Notes under the pieces: model-generated | What the model was told of the DNA's origin: nothing | Database searches by the model: none | What the model saw: only the letters and a program-made list of their open reading frames with translations | Made by a program: the position numbers and the translations under genes | From: Streptomyces luteogriseus | GTDB taxonomy: Bacteria; Actinomycetota; Actinomycetes; Streptomycetales; Streptomycetaceae | Assembly: GCF_014205055.1 (NCBI RefSeq) | Contig: NZ_JACHMS010000001.1 | Coordinates: 1,116,001-1,180,000 of the forward strand | Direction of reading: 5' to 3' | DNA length: 64,000 bases | In this document: positions 51,585 through 62,816 of the stretch, in pieces | Layout: each line of letters begins with the position of its first letter | How positions within the stretch are numbered: position 1 is the first letter of the stretch

Positions 51585-51637
51585 CGGGTTCCTCCGATTC
51601 GGCGGGCTGTGCGCGGCACGTCGTGAGAACCGGGCAC
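51581..51637 (-). CDS. Possible 18-codon leader peptide before the GH4 gene
   Basis: GTG at 51637 follows AAGGAGG with a 6-nt gap, an excellent ribosome-binding site. The frame encodes MPGSHDVPRTARRIGGTR, and its TGA overlaps the GH4 start as GTGA. Translation of the leader could deliver ribosomes to GH4. The same frame is open up to an ATG at 51778 that overlaps the DeoR stop, so a 65-aa version is also possible. Confidence 0.35.
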   Translation of the reverse strand: MPGSHDVPRTARRIGGTR

Positions 51638-51774
51638 GCGCCACCTCCTTGACCTCGCTTCACGACCTCGGGCCGGTTCCGGCGCGGCCGGTGTCGTGGG
51701 TGTGTGACCTCGGTGTTCACCGAAGGGCGGGGCCGCCTGGGCCGGGAGTCCGCCCGCCTCGGCCGGGTTCGCGC

Positions 51775-52560
51775 TCATGTCTGCACCTTTCCCGTGACGA
51801 CGACCTCGACGCCCGCCTCCTGGAAGGAGGCCCGCGTCGCCGCGTCGACCGGCTCGTCGGTCACGACCGCGTCCAGGTCCTCGGGCCCGCAGACCTTCGC
51901 CATCCCGTGCCCGGGGAACTTCGCGGCGTCGGCGAGCAGCACCACCTTCTCGCCGGCCTTGATCATGGCGCGTTTGACCGGCACTTCCACGACCGTCGTG
52001 TCCATGACCTGCCCGCCGGGCCGCACGCCGCTGGTGCCCAGGAAGAGCCAGTCGGCGTGCAGCTGGCGCAGGTTGTCCTCGGTGAGGAAGCCGACCAGGG
52101 AGCGGTATTCGCGGCGGACCATGCCGCCGAGCAGGACCAGCTCGATGCCCTCGTCGTCGGCGAGTTCCTCGTAGACCACCAGGTTGCTGGTGATCACGGT
52201 GAGCCGGCGTCCGTGCAGCTGCCGGGCGAGCCGGTAGGCCGTCGTCCCGATGTCCAGCAGCACCGACTGGCCGTCCTCGATCATCGCGGCGGCGCGTTCG
52301 GCTATGGCGTCCTTCTCGTTGACGCGCACCTCGGCGACCTCGGCGAAGGGCTGGTCGCCCTCCTCCACGACGGCGCCGCCGTGCACACGCGTGAGCAGTC
52401 CGTCTTCTTCCAGTTTGACCAGGTCACGCCGGATGGTGGCGGGACTCACCCCCAGTTGCTCCGAGAGGTCGGTCACGGCCGCGGGCCCGCCGGCGCGCAG
52501 GGCCCGCAGGATGAGTTGGTGTCGTCGTTCTGCCAGCACGGCCGGAACACTACTCGTCAT
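51775..52560 (-). CDS. DeoR-family regulator of the glycan locus
   Basis: This 261-aa regulator has the DeoR helix-turn-helix (AVTDLSEQLGVSPATIRRDL) at about 28-50 and the sugar-phosphate sensor domain with LLDIGTTAYRLARQL and GGMVRREYRSLVG. It is divergent from the PfkB/ABC operon and is followed by GH4 and GH38, so it likely controls both arms in response to a phosphorylated sugar. The ATG at 52560 is used; a TTG at 52566 is possible. Confidence 0.87.
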   Translation of the reverse strand: MTSSVPAVLAERRHQLILRALRAGGPAAVTDLSEQLGVSPATIRRDLVKLEEDGLLTRVHGGAVVEEGDQPFAEVAEVRVNEKDAIAERAAAMIEDGQSVLLDIGTTAYRLARQLHGRRLTVITSNLVVYEELADDEGIELVLLGGMVRREYRSLVGFLTEDNLRQLHADWLFLGTSGVRPGGQVMDTTVVEVPVKRAMIKAGEKVVLLADAAKFPGHGMAKVCGPEDLDAVVTDEPVDAATRASFQEAGVEVVVTGKVQT

Positions 52561-52688
52561 CTTCAATCAAATCCATGCTCAGTTCTGCTCGGGTATTGAC
52601 CAATCTCTCTGGGCAGCGCACGATTCCGGCCAGAGAAATGACGCGTTTTGACGATCTCCGTCGAAGCCGCGACCGAGAGGACACGTCC

Positions 52689-53744
52689 GTGGACGCTGAC
52701 CGGCCCGATGTGCTGCTGACGGGGCTGCTCTTCTACGACCTCGTCCTCACGGGTCTCGGCAAGCCGCCCACCCCGGGCGAGGAGATCTGGACCGGGGGCA
52801 TGGGCTGCGGCCCGGGCGGCATCGCGAACCTCGCCGTGGCCGCCTCCCGCTTCGGCCTCGGCACCTCCCTGGCCACGGTCTTCGGCGACGACTTCTACGG
52901 CGCGTACTGCCGGGACGTCCTGCGCGGCCAGGAAGGCGTCGACCTCTCGCTCTCCCGTACGGCGGACGGCTGGCCGACCCCGGTCACCGTCTCCGTCGCG
53001 TACGGCCACGACCGGGCCCTGCTCACCCACGGACAGGAACCGCCGTACTCGCAGGACGCGCTGATGGGCGACCCGCCCGACGCGCGGACCGCCCTGGTGC
53101 ACCTCGAGGCCGAGCCGCGCGAGTGGCTCGCCAAGGCCGCCGCGAACGGCACGCGGATCTACGCCGACGTCGGCTGGGATCCCACCCAGGAGTGGTCCGC
53201 GGCCCTGCTGGAGCAACTGGCCCTGTGCCACGCCTTCCTCCCCAACGAGACCGAGGCGATGGCCTACACCCGCACCGACAGCGCGGTGGCCGCGCTCGGC
53301 GCGCTCTCCGAGCTGGTGCCCGTCGCCGTGGTGACGCGGGGCGGGGACGGCGCCCTCGCCGTCGACCAGATCACCGGCGAGTACGCCGAGGTCCCGGCCC
53401 TGGACACCGACGTCCTGGACGCGACGGGCGCCGGGGACGTCTTCGGCGCGAGCTTCGTCGCGGCCTCCCTCGGCGGCTGGCCGCTGGCGGAGCGGCTGCG
53501 GTTCGCGGTACTCGCGGCCGGGCTGTCCGTCCGCCACCACGGCGGCGCCCTCGCGGCTCCCGGCTGGCACGGCGTCGCACGCTGGTGGCACTCCCTGACC
53601 GACCCCGCCCTGCGGCGCGCCTACGGGTTCCTCGCCGAGCGCATCCCGGCCGACCCCGGCCCGCCCCCGCATCACGCGCCCGTCACCCCGCCGAGCCCGC
53701 ACACCCCCGCCGGTCGGTGCGGCTCCGGAACCGGGCCGCACTGA
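52689..53744 (+). CDS. PfkB-family sugar/nucleoside kinase
   Basis: This 351-aa ribokinase-type kinase has the N-terminal GGMGCGPGGIANLAVAASRF substrate site and the C-terminal DATGAGDVFGASF signature with catalytic Asp. It phosphorylates a sugar freed in the cytosol; which one is unknown. The Pro-rich tail after residue 325 looks disordered. GTG 52689 follows GAGAGG with an 8-nt gap and is preferred over ATG 52638. It is the first gene of the importer operon. Confidence 0.83.
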   Translation: MDADRPDVLLTGLLFYDLVLTGLGKPPTPGEEIWTGGMGCGPGGIANLAVAASRFGLGTSLATVFGDDFYGAYCRDVLRGQEGVDLSLSRTADGWPTPVTVSVAYGHDRALLTHGQEPPYSQDALMGDPPDARTALVHLEAEPREWLAKAAANGTRIYADVGWDPTQEWSAALLEQLALCHAFLPNETEAMAYTRTDSAVAALGALSELVPVAVVTRGGDGALAVDQITGEYAEVPALDTDVLDATGAGDVFGASFVAASLGGWPLAERLRFAVLAAGLSVRHHGGALAAPGWHGVARWWHSLTDPALRRAYGFLAERIPADPGPPPHHAPVTPPSPHTPAGRCGSGTGPH

Positions 53745-53799
53745 CGCTCTCCCCCTCCGCATTCCTCCGCACGTCGAACAGGAACAACAGGAGCACCCC

Positions 53800-55077
53800 G
53801 TGGACCTTTCCCGAAGAGGCTTCCTCCAGGCCGCCGCACTGACCGCGGCCGCCTCCGGTCTGACCGTCGCCTGTGGCGGCGGCTCGGGATCGGCCGGCAG
53901 CAAGAACGGCAAGAACCTCACCCTGTGGTACTGGGGAGGCGCACTCAGCGACAAGGTGGTCGCCGAGGCGAGGACGCACTTCAGCGGCCAGGTGAAGCTC
54001 ACCGCCGCCTCCATCGGCGGCGACTTCAAGCAGAAGCTCACCACCACCCTCGCCGCGGGCGCCTCCGTGCCCGACATCACCGGCATCAAGGGCGAGGACA
54101 TGGCGTCCTTCCTGCCCAACGCGGGCCGCTTCCTGGACCTGAACGACCTGGGCTTCAAGAAGATCGCGTCCCAGTACCTCGACTGGAAGACCAAGCTGGC
54201 GCAGACCGAGGACGGCAAGCAGATCGGCTTCCCGATCGACATCGGCCCGACCGCCCTCTTCTACCGCGCGGACCTCTTCGACAAGGCCGGACTGCCCACC
54301 GACCCCGACAAGGTCGCCGCCCGGGCCGGAACCTGGGAGGAGTACTTCGCGCTCGGCACCGAGCTGCGCGAGAAGGTGCCCGGCACCTACCTGGTCAACA
54401 ACATCGGCTCGGTCTTCACCATGGCGGTCGGGCAGGGCACCGAGCGGTTCATCGACAAGGACAACCACTTCATCGGCGACCAGGGCCACATCCGCAAGGC
54501 GTGGACCACGGCGGTGCGCCCCTACACCCTCGGCCTCGACGCCAAGATCAACGACAACACCTGGAACGCCGCCGTCGGCAAGACCCTGAGCACCGAACTC
54601 GGAGCCGCCTGGCACGCCCTGGACATCGAGCAGGCGGCCCCGAAGACCAAGGGCAAGTGGCGGGTCTGCGCGATGCCCGGCGGACCGGCCAACCAGGGCG
54701 GTTCCTACCTGGCCCTGCCCAAGCAGTGCCGCAATCCCGAAGAGGCGTTCAAGATCATCAGCTGGATCCTCAGCCCCGAGAACGACGCCCGCGGCTTCAC
54801 CGACGCCGCGATCTTTCCCGCAGCGCCGGCGGCGTACGCCATGCCGGCCATGACGGGCGGCGACCCCTTCTTCGGCGGGCAGAAGGTCATCGACGTGTTC
54901 GGCCCGGCCGCCAAGGCCATACCGGCCGCCTACGAGGCACCGGCCGACGCCGCCGTCATGGCTCCGTTCATGACCGAGCTGTCCAGCATCGAGGCCAAGG
55001 GCAAGAAGCCCGAGGACGCCTGGAAGGACGCGGTCGCCCAGGCCAGGCAGATCGCCCGGCGACAGGGGGTGAACTGA
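53800..55077 (+). CDS. ABC sugar importer, solute-binding lipoprotein
   Basis: This 425-aa family 1 binding protein has a lipobox LTVAC (Cys 25) preceded by SRRGFLQ, so it may leave by the Tat route. The mature part has the usual NLTLWYWGG start and TTTLAAGASVPDI hinge region. It delivers an oligosaccharide to the two permeases that follow. The GTG at 53800 has CAGGAG upstream. Confidence 0.88.
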   Translation: MDLSRRGFLQAAALTAAASGLTVACGGGSGSAGSKNGKNLTLWYWGGALSDKVVAEARTHFSGQVKLTAASIGGDFKQKLTTTLAAGASVPDITGIKGEDMASFLPNAGRFLDLNDLGFKKIASQYLDWKTKLAQTEDGKQIGFPIDIGPTALFYRADLFDKAGLPTDPDKVAARAGTWEEYFALGTELREKVPGTYLVNNIGSVFTMAVGQGTERFIDKDNHFIGDQGHIRKAWTTAVRPYTLGLDAKINDNTWNAAVGKTLSTELGAAWHALDIEQAAPKTKGKWRVCAMPGGPANQGGSYLALPKQCRNPEEAFKIISWILSPENDARGFTDAAIFPAAPAAYAMPAMTGGDPFFGGQKVIDVFGPAAKAIPAAYEAPADAAVMAPFMTELSSIEAKGKKPEDAWKDAVAQARQIARRQGVN

Positions 55078-55078
55078 G

Positions 55079-56086
55079 GTGTCGTCGCCTCCGGTCACCG
55101 GGTCCGCCACGGTGCCACGGCACCACGGCCGCCCCGGCCCGGCCCGCTTCCGCCCGCGCCGCACGGTGCCCGCGGGCGCCGTGCGGCCGGAGCGTCGCGG
55201 TGTGCTGTCCCACTGGCGGCAGTACCTCGCGATCTCGCCGTTCTTCCTGATCTTCGGCGTCTTCTCGTTCTTCCCGGTCTTCTACTCGCTGTACCTCGCC
55301 TTCCAGCGCTGGGACGGCCTGGGCACCGTGCAGTTCGTGGGACTGCAGCAGTTCCGGTTCCTGTGGGACGACCCCGTCTTCTGGCTGTCGATCCGCAACA
55401 CCCTGGTGATCTGGGTGCTGTCCACCGTCCCCACGCTGTTCGGCGCGCTGGTGCTGGCGACGCTGCTGCACTCGGTGCGCCGCTTCAAGGGCTTCTACCG
55501 CATCGCCCTGTACGTACCGAACGTCACCTCGATCGTCGCCGTGTCGATCTTCTTCGGCGCGGTGTTCAGCAACAACTTCGGTCTGGTGAACGCGATCCTG
55601 GGCACGGTCGGGATCTCGCCCGTCCCGTGGCTGAGCAATCCGTGGCTGATCAAACTGGTCATCGCGCTGCTGATGACCTGGATGTGGACCGGCTACAACA
55701 TGATCATCTATCTTGCCGGTCTCCAGGCCATCCCCGCCCAGATCTACGAGGCGGCCAGGCTGGACGGCGCCGGGCCCATCCGCACGTTCTTCCAGATCAC
55801 CATGCCGATCATGCGGCCCATCATCCTGTTCACCGTCATCATCTCGACGATCAACGGCCTGCAGAGCTTCAGCGAACCCCAGGTCCTGTTCGGCAGCAAC
55901 GCCGCCAACCCGAACCTCGGCGGCCCCGGCCAGGCGGGCCTGACCACGCTCCTCTACTTCTACCAGTCGGCCTTCGTCAACAACGACTACGGCTACGGCG
56001 CCGCCATCGTGTGGGCCTTCTTCGTACTGATCATGGTGCTGGTCGTCGTCAACTGGCGGCTGGTCCAGCGCGGGAGGAAGTCATGA
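55079..56086 (+). CDS. ABC sugar importer permease 1
   Basis: This 335-aa inner-membrane permease has six spans after a Pro/Arg-rich start and the EAA loop YEAARLDGAGPIRTFFQITM that docks the ATPase. It follows the binding-protein stop by 1 nt and overlaps permease 2 as ATGA. No ATPase gene is present; in Streptomyces a shared MsiK-type ATPase serves such importers. Confidence 0.9.
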   Translation: MSSPPVTGSATVPRHHGRPGPARFRPRRTVPAGAVRPERRGVLSHWRQYLAISPFFLIFGVFSFFPVFYSLYLAFQRWDGLGTVQFVGLQQFRFLWDDPVFWLSIRNTLVIWVLSTVPTLFGALVLATLLHSVRRFKGFYRIALYVPNVTSIVAVSIFFGAVFSNNFGLVNAILGTVGISPVPWLSNPWLIKLVIALLMTWMWTGYNMIIYLAGLQAIPAQIYEAARLDGAGPIRTFFQITMPIMRPIILFTVIISTINGLQSFSEPQVLFGSNAANPNLGGPGQAGLTTLLYFYQSAFVNNDYGYGAAIVWAFFVLIMVLVVVNWRLVQRGRKS

Positions 56087-56961
56087 CCGCAGTGGTCCCC
56101 AGGCGGTCCAGCAGGCAAGGCGGTGGTGGCGGCCGGGCACGGCGTCCCAAGGGCCTGACCGCGCACATCGTCCTCGTCCTGGCCGTCCTGATCTCGGTCT
56201 TCCCGTTCGTGTGGACGATCGTCATGGCGACGAACACCACCGAGGACATCTACAAGAGCCCGCCGAAGCTGACCTTCGGCTCCCATCTGCTGGAGAACAT
56301 CCGGCACGTGCTCGACACCATCGACTTCTTCGGATCGATGCTGAACACGCTCGTCGTCGCGACCGTCACCACCGTCCTGGTCCTGTTCGTCGACTCCCTG
56401 GCGGCGTTCGTCTTCGCCAAGTTCGACTTCCCCGGGCGCAAGGTGCTGTTCGCGATGCTGGTGGGGTTCATGATGCTGCCGCTCCAGCTGGCCGTCCTCC
56501 CGCAGTTCATCCTCATGTCCGACATCGGCTGGGTCGGCACGCTCAAGGCGCTGATCCTGCCCGCCCTCGCCAACGCCTTCGGCATCTTCTGGCTGCGCCA
56601 GTACATCGAGAACGGCGTCCCGGACGAGCTGCTCGACGCCGCGCGCATCGACGGCGCGGGATTCTTCCGCCAGTACTGGAACATCGTGCTGCCGATGATC
56701 AAGCCGGCGCTGTCCTTCCTCGCCATCTACGCCTTCGTCGGGGCCTGGAACGACTACATCTGGCCGCTCGTCGTACTCAACGACCCCACCCACCTCACGC
56801 TCCAGGTGGCGCTGGCCCAGCTCCACGTCGGCCACACCACCGACTACAGCATGGTCATGGCCGGCGTGCTCATGGCGTCCGTGCCACTGGTCCTGGTCTT
56901 CACGCTCTTCGCCCGCGGGTTCATCGCGGGGGCCACGGAGGGGGCGGTGCAGGGGAGTTGA
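56083..56961 (+). CDS. ABC sugar importer permease 2
   Basis: This 292-aa partner permease has six spans and the EAA loop LLDAARIDGAGFFRQYWNIV. It begins in the permease 1 stop with GGGAGGAAG before it; a longer open frame upstream covers permease 1. It ends just before a REP-like hairpin that may end part of the transcripts. Confidence 0.9.
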   Translation: MTAVVPRRSSRQGGGGGRARRPKGLTAHIVLVLAVLISVFPFVWTIVMATNTTEDIYKSPPKLTFGSHLLENIRHVLDTIDFFGSMLNTLVVATVTTVLVLFVDSLAAFVFAKFDFPGRKVLFAMLVGFMMLPLQLAVLPQFILMSDIGWVGTLKALILPALANAFGIFWLRQYIENGVPDELLDAARIDGAGFFRQYWNIVLPMIKPALSFLAIYAFVGAWNDYIWPLVVLNDPTHLTLQVALAQLHVGHTTDYSMVMAGVLMASVPLVLVFTLFARGFIAGATEGAVQGS

Positions 56962-57020
56962 CGCGCCCCCAAAGGGGCGCGGGGAACTGCGCGATCAGCC
57001 ACGACGGGCGCGCGGCCGGG
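56962..57020. repeat. Streptomyces intergenic REP-like element, copy 2
   Basis: GCGCCCCCAAAGGGGCGCGG, a hairpin, is followed by GGAACTGCGCGATCAGCCAC. From memory this belongs to the same repeat family as 14113-14190, in the reverse orientation. It lies between permease 2 and the phosphodiesterase gene and may act as a partial terminator. Confidence 0.55.
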
Positions 57021-57073
57021 AACGGGCAGCAGTCCTCCCCGAGCTCTCGGCAGCCACACGAGAGAGGCACCCT

Positions 57074-57999
57074 GTGACGGACGTCAACACCGAGGCCCGA
57101 CGCCCCAAGGTCCTCGTCGTCGGCATGGACGGCCTGCGCTACGACCGCCTGACCCGGTCCCCCGCCACCGCACCCGTGCTGCACGCCCTGATGGCCACAG
57201 GCGCCGTCGGCACGAGCCTGCTGCCCTACGGCCGAGCGGACGACGAGCCCTCGCCCGGCACGGCCTACACCGACTCCGGACCCGGCTGGTCGAGCATCCT
57301 CACCGGGGTGTGGCCCGACCGCCACGGGGTCACCGGCAACGACTTCAAAGGCGCCGACTACGCCCGCTACCCCGACTTCCTGACCCGCGCCGCCCGCGCC
57401 CGGCCCGGTCTGCGCACGGCGGCCGCGGTGTCCTGGCCCGCCCTGGTCCGCCGCGGCACCCTCGGCCGGGCCATCGGCCGGCGGGTGCGCCACAACGGCG
57501 AATCCAGGGGCTACGAGACCGCGGACCGCCGCGTCGCCCGCACCGCCCTGCGCTGGCTCACCACGTCCGACCCGGACGTGCTGTTCGTGTACTTCGGTGC
57601 CACCGACGAGGCGGGCCACCGAACGGGCCCCCTCTCCTCCGCCTACGACCGGGCCCTCCTCACCCAGGACGCCCATCTCGGGCGGCTCCTGGAGGCCATC
57701 GACGCCCGGGCATCGGCCCCCCGGCGCGCCGAGGAGCACTGGACCGTGCTGATCACCACGGACCACGGGCACCTCGACTCCGGTGGCCACGGCGGCGACT
57801 CGCGTGCCGAGCGCGAGGTGTTCGTCGTCCTCGCCGAACCGGGTGGACCCGCCCGGCCCGGAGGCACCCGGCTCGACACACCCCGCCTCATCGACATCGC
57901 CTCCACCGTCCTGGACCGTCTCGGCATCCCCGTGAACCCCGCCTGGGGCCTGCAAGGCCGGGTCCTGCCCGGGACCACCGCACCGACTTCGGAATGGTC

Positions 58000-58003
<4 letters not shown>
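57074..58003 (+). CDS. Type I phosphodiesterase/nucleotide pyrophosphatase family protein
   Basis: This 309-aa enzyme of the alkaline phosphatase superfamily starts KVLVVGMDGLRYDR (metal Asp). It has the nucleophile region SGPGWSSILTGVWPDRHG and the metal sites ATDEAGH and TTDHGHLDSGGHGG. It has no signal peptide. It splits phosphodiesters or pyrophosphates; in this locus the target may be a phosphoglycan or sugar-phosphate. The GTG at 57074 has GAGAGAGGCA. It overlaps the GH2 start as ATGA. Confidence 0.83.
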
Positions 58004-60933
<2,930 letters not shown>

Positions 60934-60968
60934 CTTCCTCCCCCTCTCAGTCACCCCATGGAGCACCT

Positions 60969-62795
60969 GTGTGCACTTCGCATGACCACGACCCGGGCGA
61001 GGCGCCCCAGGCCGGTGCCGGACGACGCGGTTTCCTTCGTGCGACGGCGCTGCTCGGCGCGACCGCCGCGGCGGTGACCGCGGTGCCGGCCGTCACCGCC
61101 CAGGCGGCGGCCTCGACGTGGCGCCCCGACCCGCACAGCCGCCGCTTCACGCTCGCGGTGATGCCGGACACGCAGTACCTGTTCGACGGGCCGAGCATCG
61201 ACAAGGCGCCGGTCGAGGCTTCGCTGCGCTATCTGCTGGAGCACGGCCGGGAGGAGAACATCGTCTTCCTGTCCCACCTCGGTGACCTCACGCAGAACGG
61301 CGCGCAGGAGGAGTTCGCCGCGATCGGGGCGGCGTTCCGGCTGCTGGACCGGCGGGGCGTCGGCTACAGCGTCCTGGCCGGCAACCACGACGTGAAATCG
61401 TCGACGACCGACCAGCGCGGCAGCACCCCGTACCTGGACGCCTTCGGGCCTCGGCGGTTCGAGAAGCAGCGGACGTTCGGCGGGGCCTCCCCGGACGGCT
61501 ACAACTCCTTCCACCGGTTCCAGGCGGGCGGCCGGGAGTGGCTGGTGCTTGCCCTGGACTGGCGGCTGTCGCCGCAGGGTTACGCGTGGGCCAAGGGCGT
61601 ACTGGCGAAGCACCCGAAGACGCCGGTGATCCTCACGACGCACGAACTGGTCGTCGAGGACGACACGTTGTCGGACTACGGGCAGCAGCTGTGGGACCAG
61701 CTCGTCGAGGACCACGACCAGATCTTCCTGGCCCTGGGCGGGCACTACTGGCCCGCCGCCCGCGCGACCCGGAAGAACGCGGCCGGGCACGACGTCCATC
61801 TGCATCTGACGAACTACCAGAACCGCTATTTCGGCGGCGCGGCGATGATCCGCCTCTACCGCTTCGACCTGGACCGGGGCGTCATCGACGTGGAGACGGT
61901 CTCGCCCTGGATCCTCGGCCGGGCCGGGAAGGGGCTCAACGAGCTGGAGCGGCAGGAGATGGAGCTGAGCGGCGACGCCGACCGGTTCTCCGTCGAGATC
62001 GACTTCGAGCGGCGCTTCTCCGGTTTCGTGCCCGTGCCCGCCCGTCCGGCACGGCCCGCCGCGAAATTGCTCGTCCCCGGCACGGTGGCGTACTGGCGTT
62101 TCGAGAAGCCGGTCGACGGCACGGTCCGTGACCTGTCCGGGCGGGGCAACGACCTCTCCCTCGTCACGGTCGGCGGCGGCGCGCTGAGCTGGTCCGCGGA
62201 CCACCACCCCGACCAGCCGGGCCACGGCAGCCTGGAGTTCGAGGGCTTCAAGTCGCCGCTGAAGGGCGCGTATCTGAGGACGGTCGACGGCGCCCCGCTC
62301 AACGCGGCGACGTTCAAGGACGGTTACACCGTCGAGGCGTTCTACCGGCTGCCCGCGGACTGGGACCCGGACCACAACGCCTGGTCGGGTCTGGTCTCCC
62401 GTACGGGCACCGGCGGCGCCGCCGGGAAGACCGGCGACGACCCGGACGAGCCGCTGGCCACGCTGTCCCTGTCCAACGACCGTGAACCGCAGTGGGCGAT
62501 GCGGCCGCTCAACCAGCAGGGCATCGCCACCAACTGGGGCCAGGAGACGCCCCTGGAGACCTGGTGGCACCTCGCGGTCGTCAACGACGGCAGGTACACC
62601 ACGCTGTACGTCGAGGGCTGTCCGGTGCTCCGCAACCCCAAGGCGCCCTCCGTCGGCATCACCTCCGTGGGACTGCCGTGGCTGCTGGGCGGCTACGAGT
62701 ACGGCGGCAAGATCGACCAGATCTTCCACGGCCGGCTCGGCGACGTCCGGTTCGTCGCCCGGGCGCTGCCCGTCACCTCCTTCATGAACCACTGA
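60969..62795 (+). CDS. Exported metallophosphoesterase with LamG-like domain
   Basis: This 608-aa protein has a Tat-like signal (GRRGFLRATALLGATAAAVT). A calcineurin-like phosphoesterase follows (VMPDTQYL, SHLGDLTQNG, LAGNHDV, ILTTHE, LGGHYW). From about residue 370 comes a LamG/concanavalin-like carbohydrate-binding domain (GTVAYWRFEKPVDGTVRDLS). It probably removes phosphate groups from a glycan outside the cell. The GTG at 60969 has GGAG near; an earlier in-frame start is less likely. Confidence 0.82.
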   Translation: MCTSHDHDPGEAPQAGAGRRGFLRATALLGATAAAVTAVPAVTAQAAASTWRPDPHSRRFTLAVMPDTQYLFDGPSIDKAPVEASLRYLLEHGREENIVFLSHLGDLTQNGAQEEFAAIGAAFRLLDRRGVGYSVLAGNHDVKSSTTDQRGSTPYLDAFGPRRFEKQRTFGGASPDGYNSFHRFQAGGREWLVLALDWRLSPQGYAWAKGVLAKHPKTPVILTTHELVVEDDTLSDYGQQLWDQLVEDHDQIFLALGGHYWPAARATRKNAAGHDVHLHLTNYQNRYFGGAAMIRLYRFDLDRGVIDVETVSPWILGRAGKGLNELERQEMELSGDADRFSVEIDFERRFSGFVPVPARPARPAAKLLVPGTVAYWRFEKPVDGTVRDLSGRGNDLSLVTVGGGALSWSADHHPDQPGHGSLEFEGFKSPLKGAYLRTVDGAPLNAATFKDGYTVEAFYRLPADWDPDHNAWSGLVSRTGTGGAAGKTGDDPDEPLATLSLSNDREPQWAMRPLNQQGIATNWGQETPLETWWHLAVVNDGRYTTLYVEGCPVLRNPKAPSVGITSVGLPWLLGGYEYGGKIDQIFHGRLGDVRFVARALPVTSFMNH

Positions 62796-62816
62796 GATCC
62801 CGAAGGGCCCCCGATC

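Noticed and set aside
56083..56961. Missing ATPase as a sign of a broken importer
   Set aside because: Streptomyces sugar importers of this class normally lack a local ATPase and share MsiK, so absence is expected.
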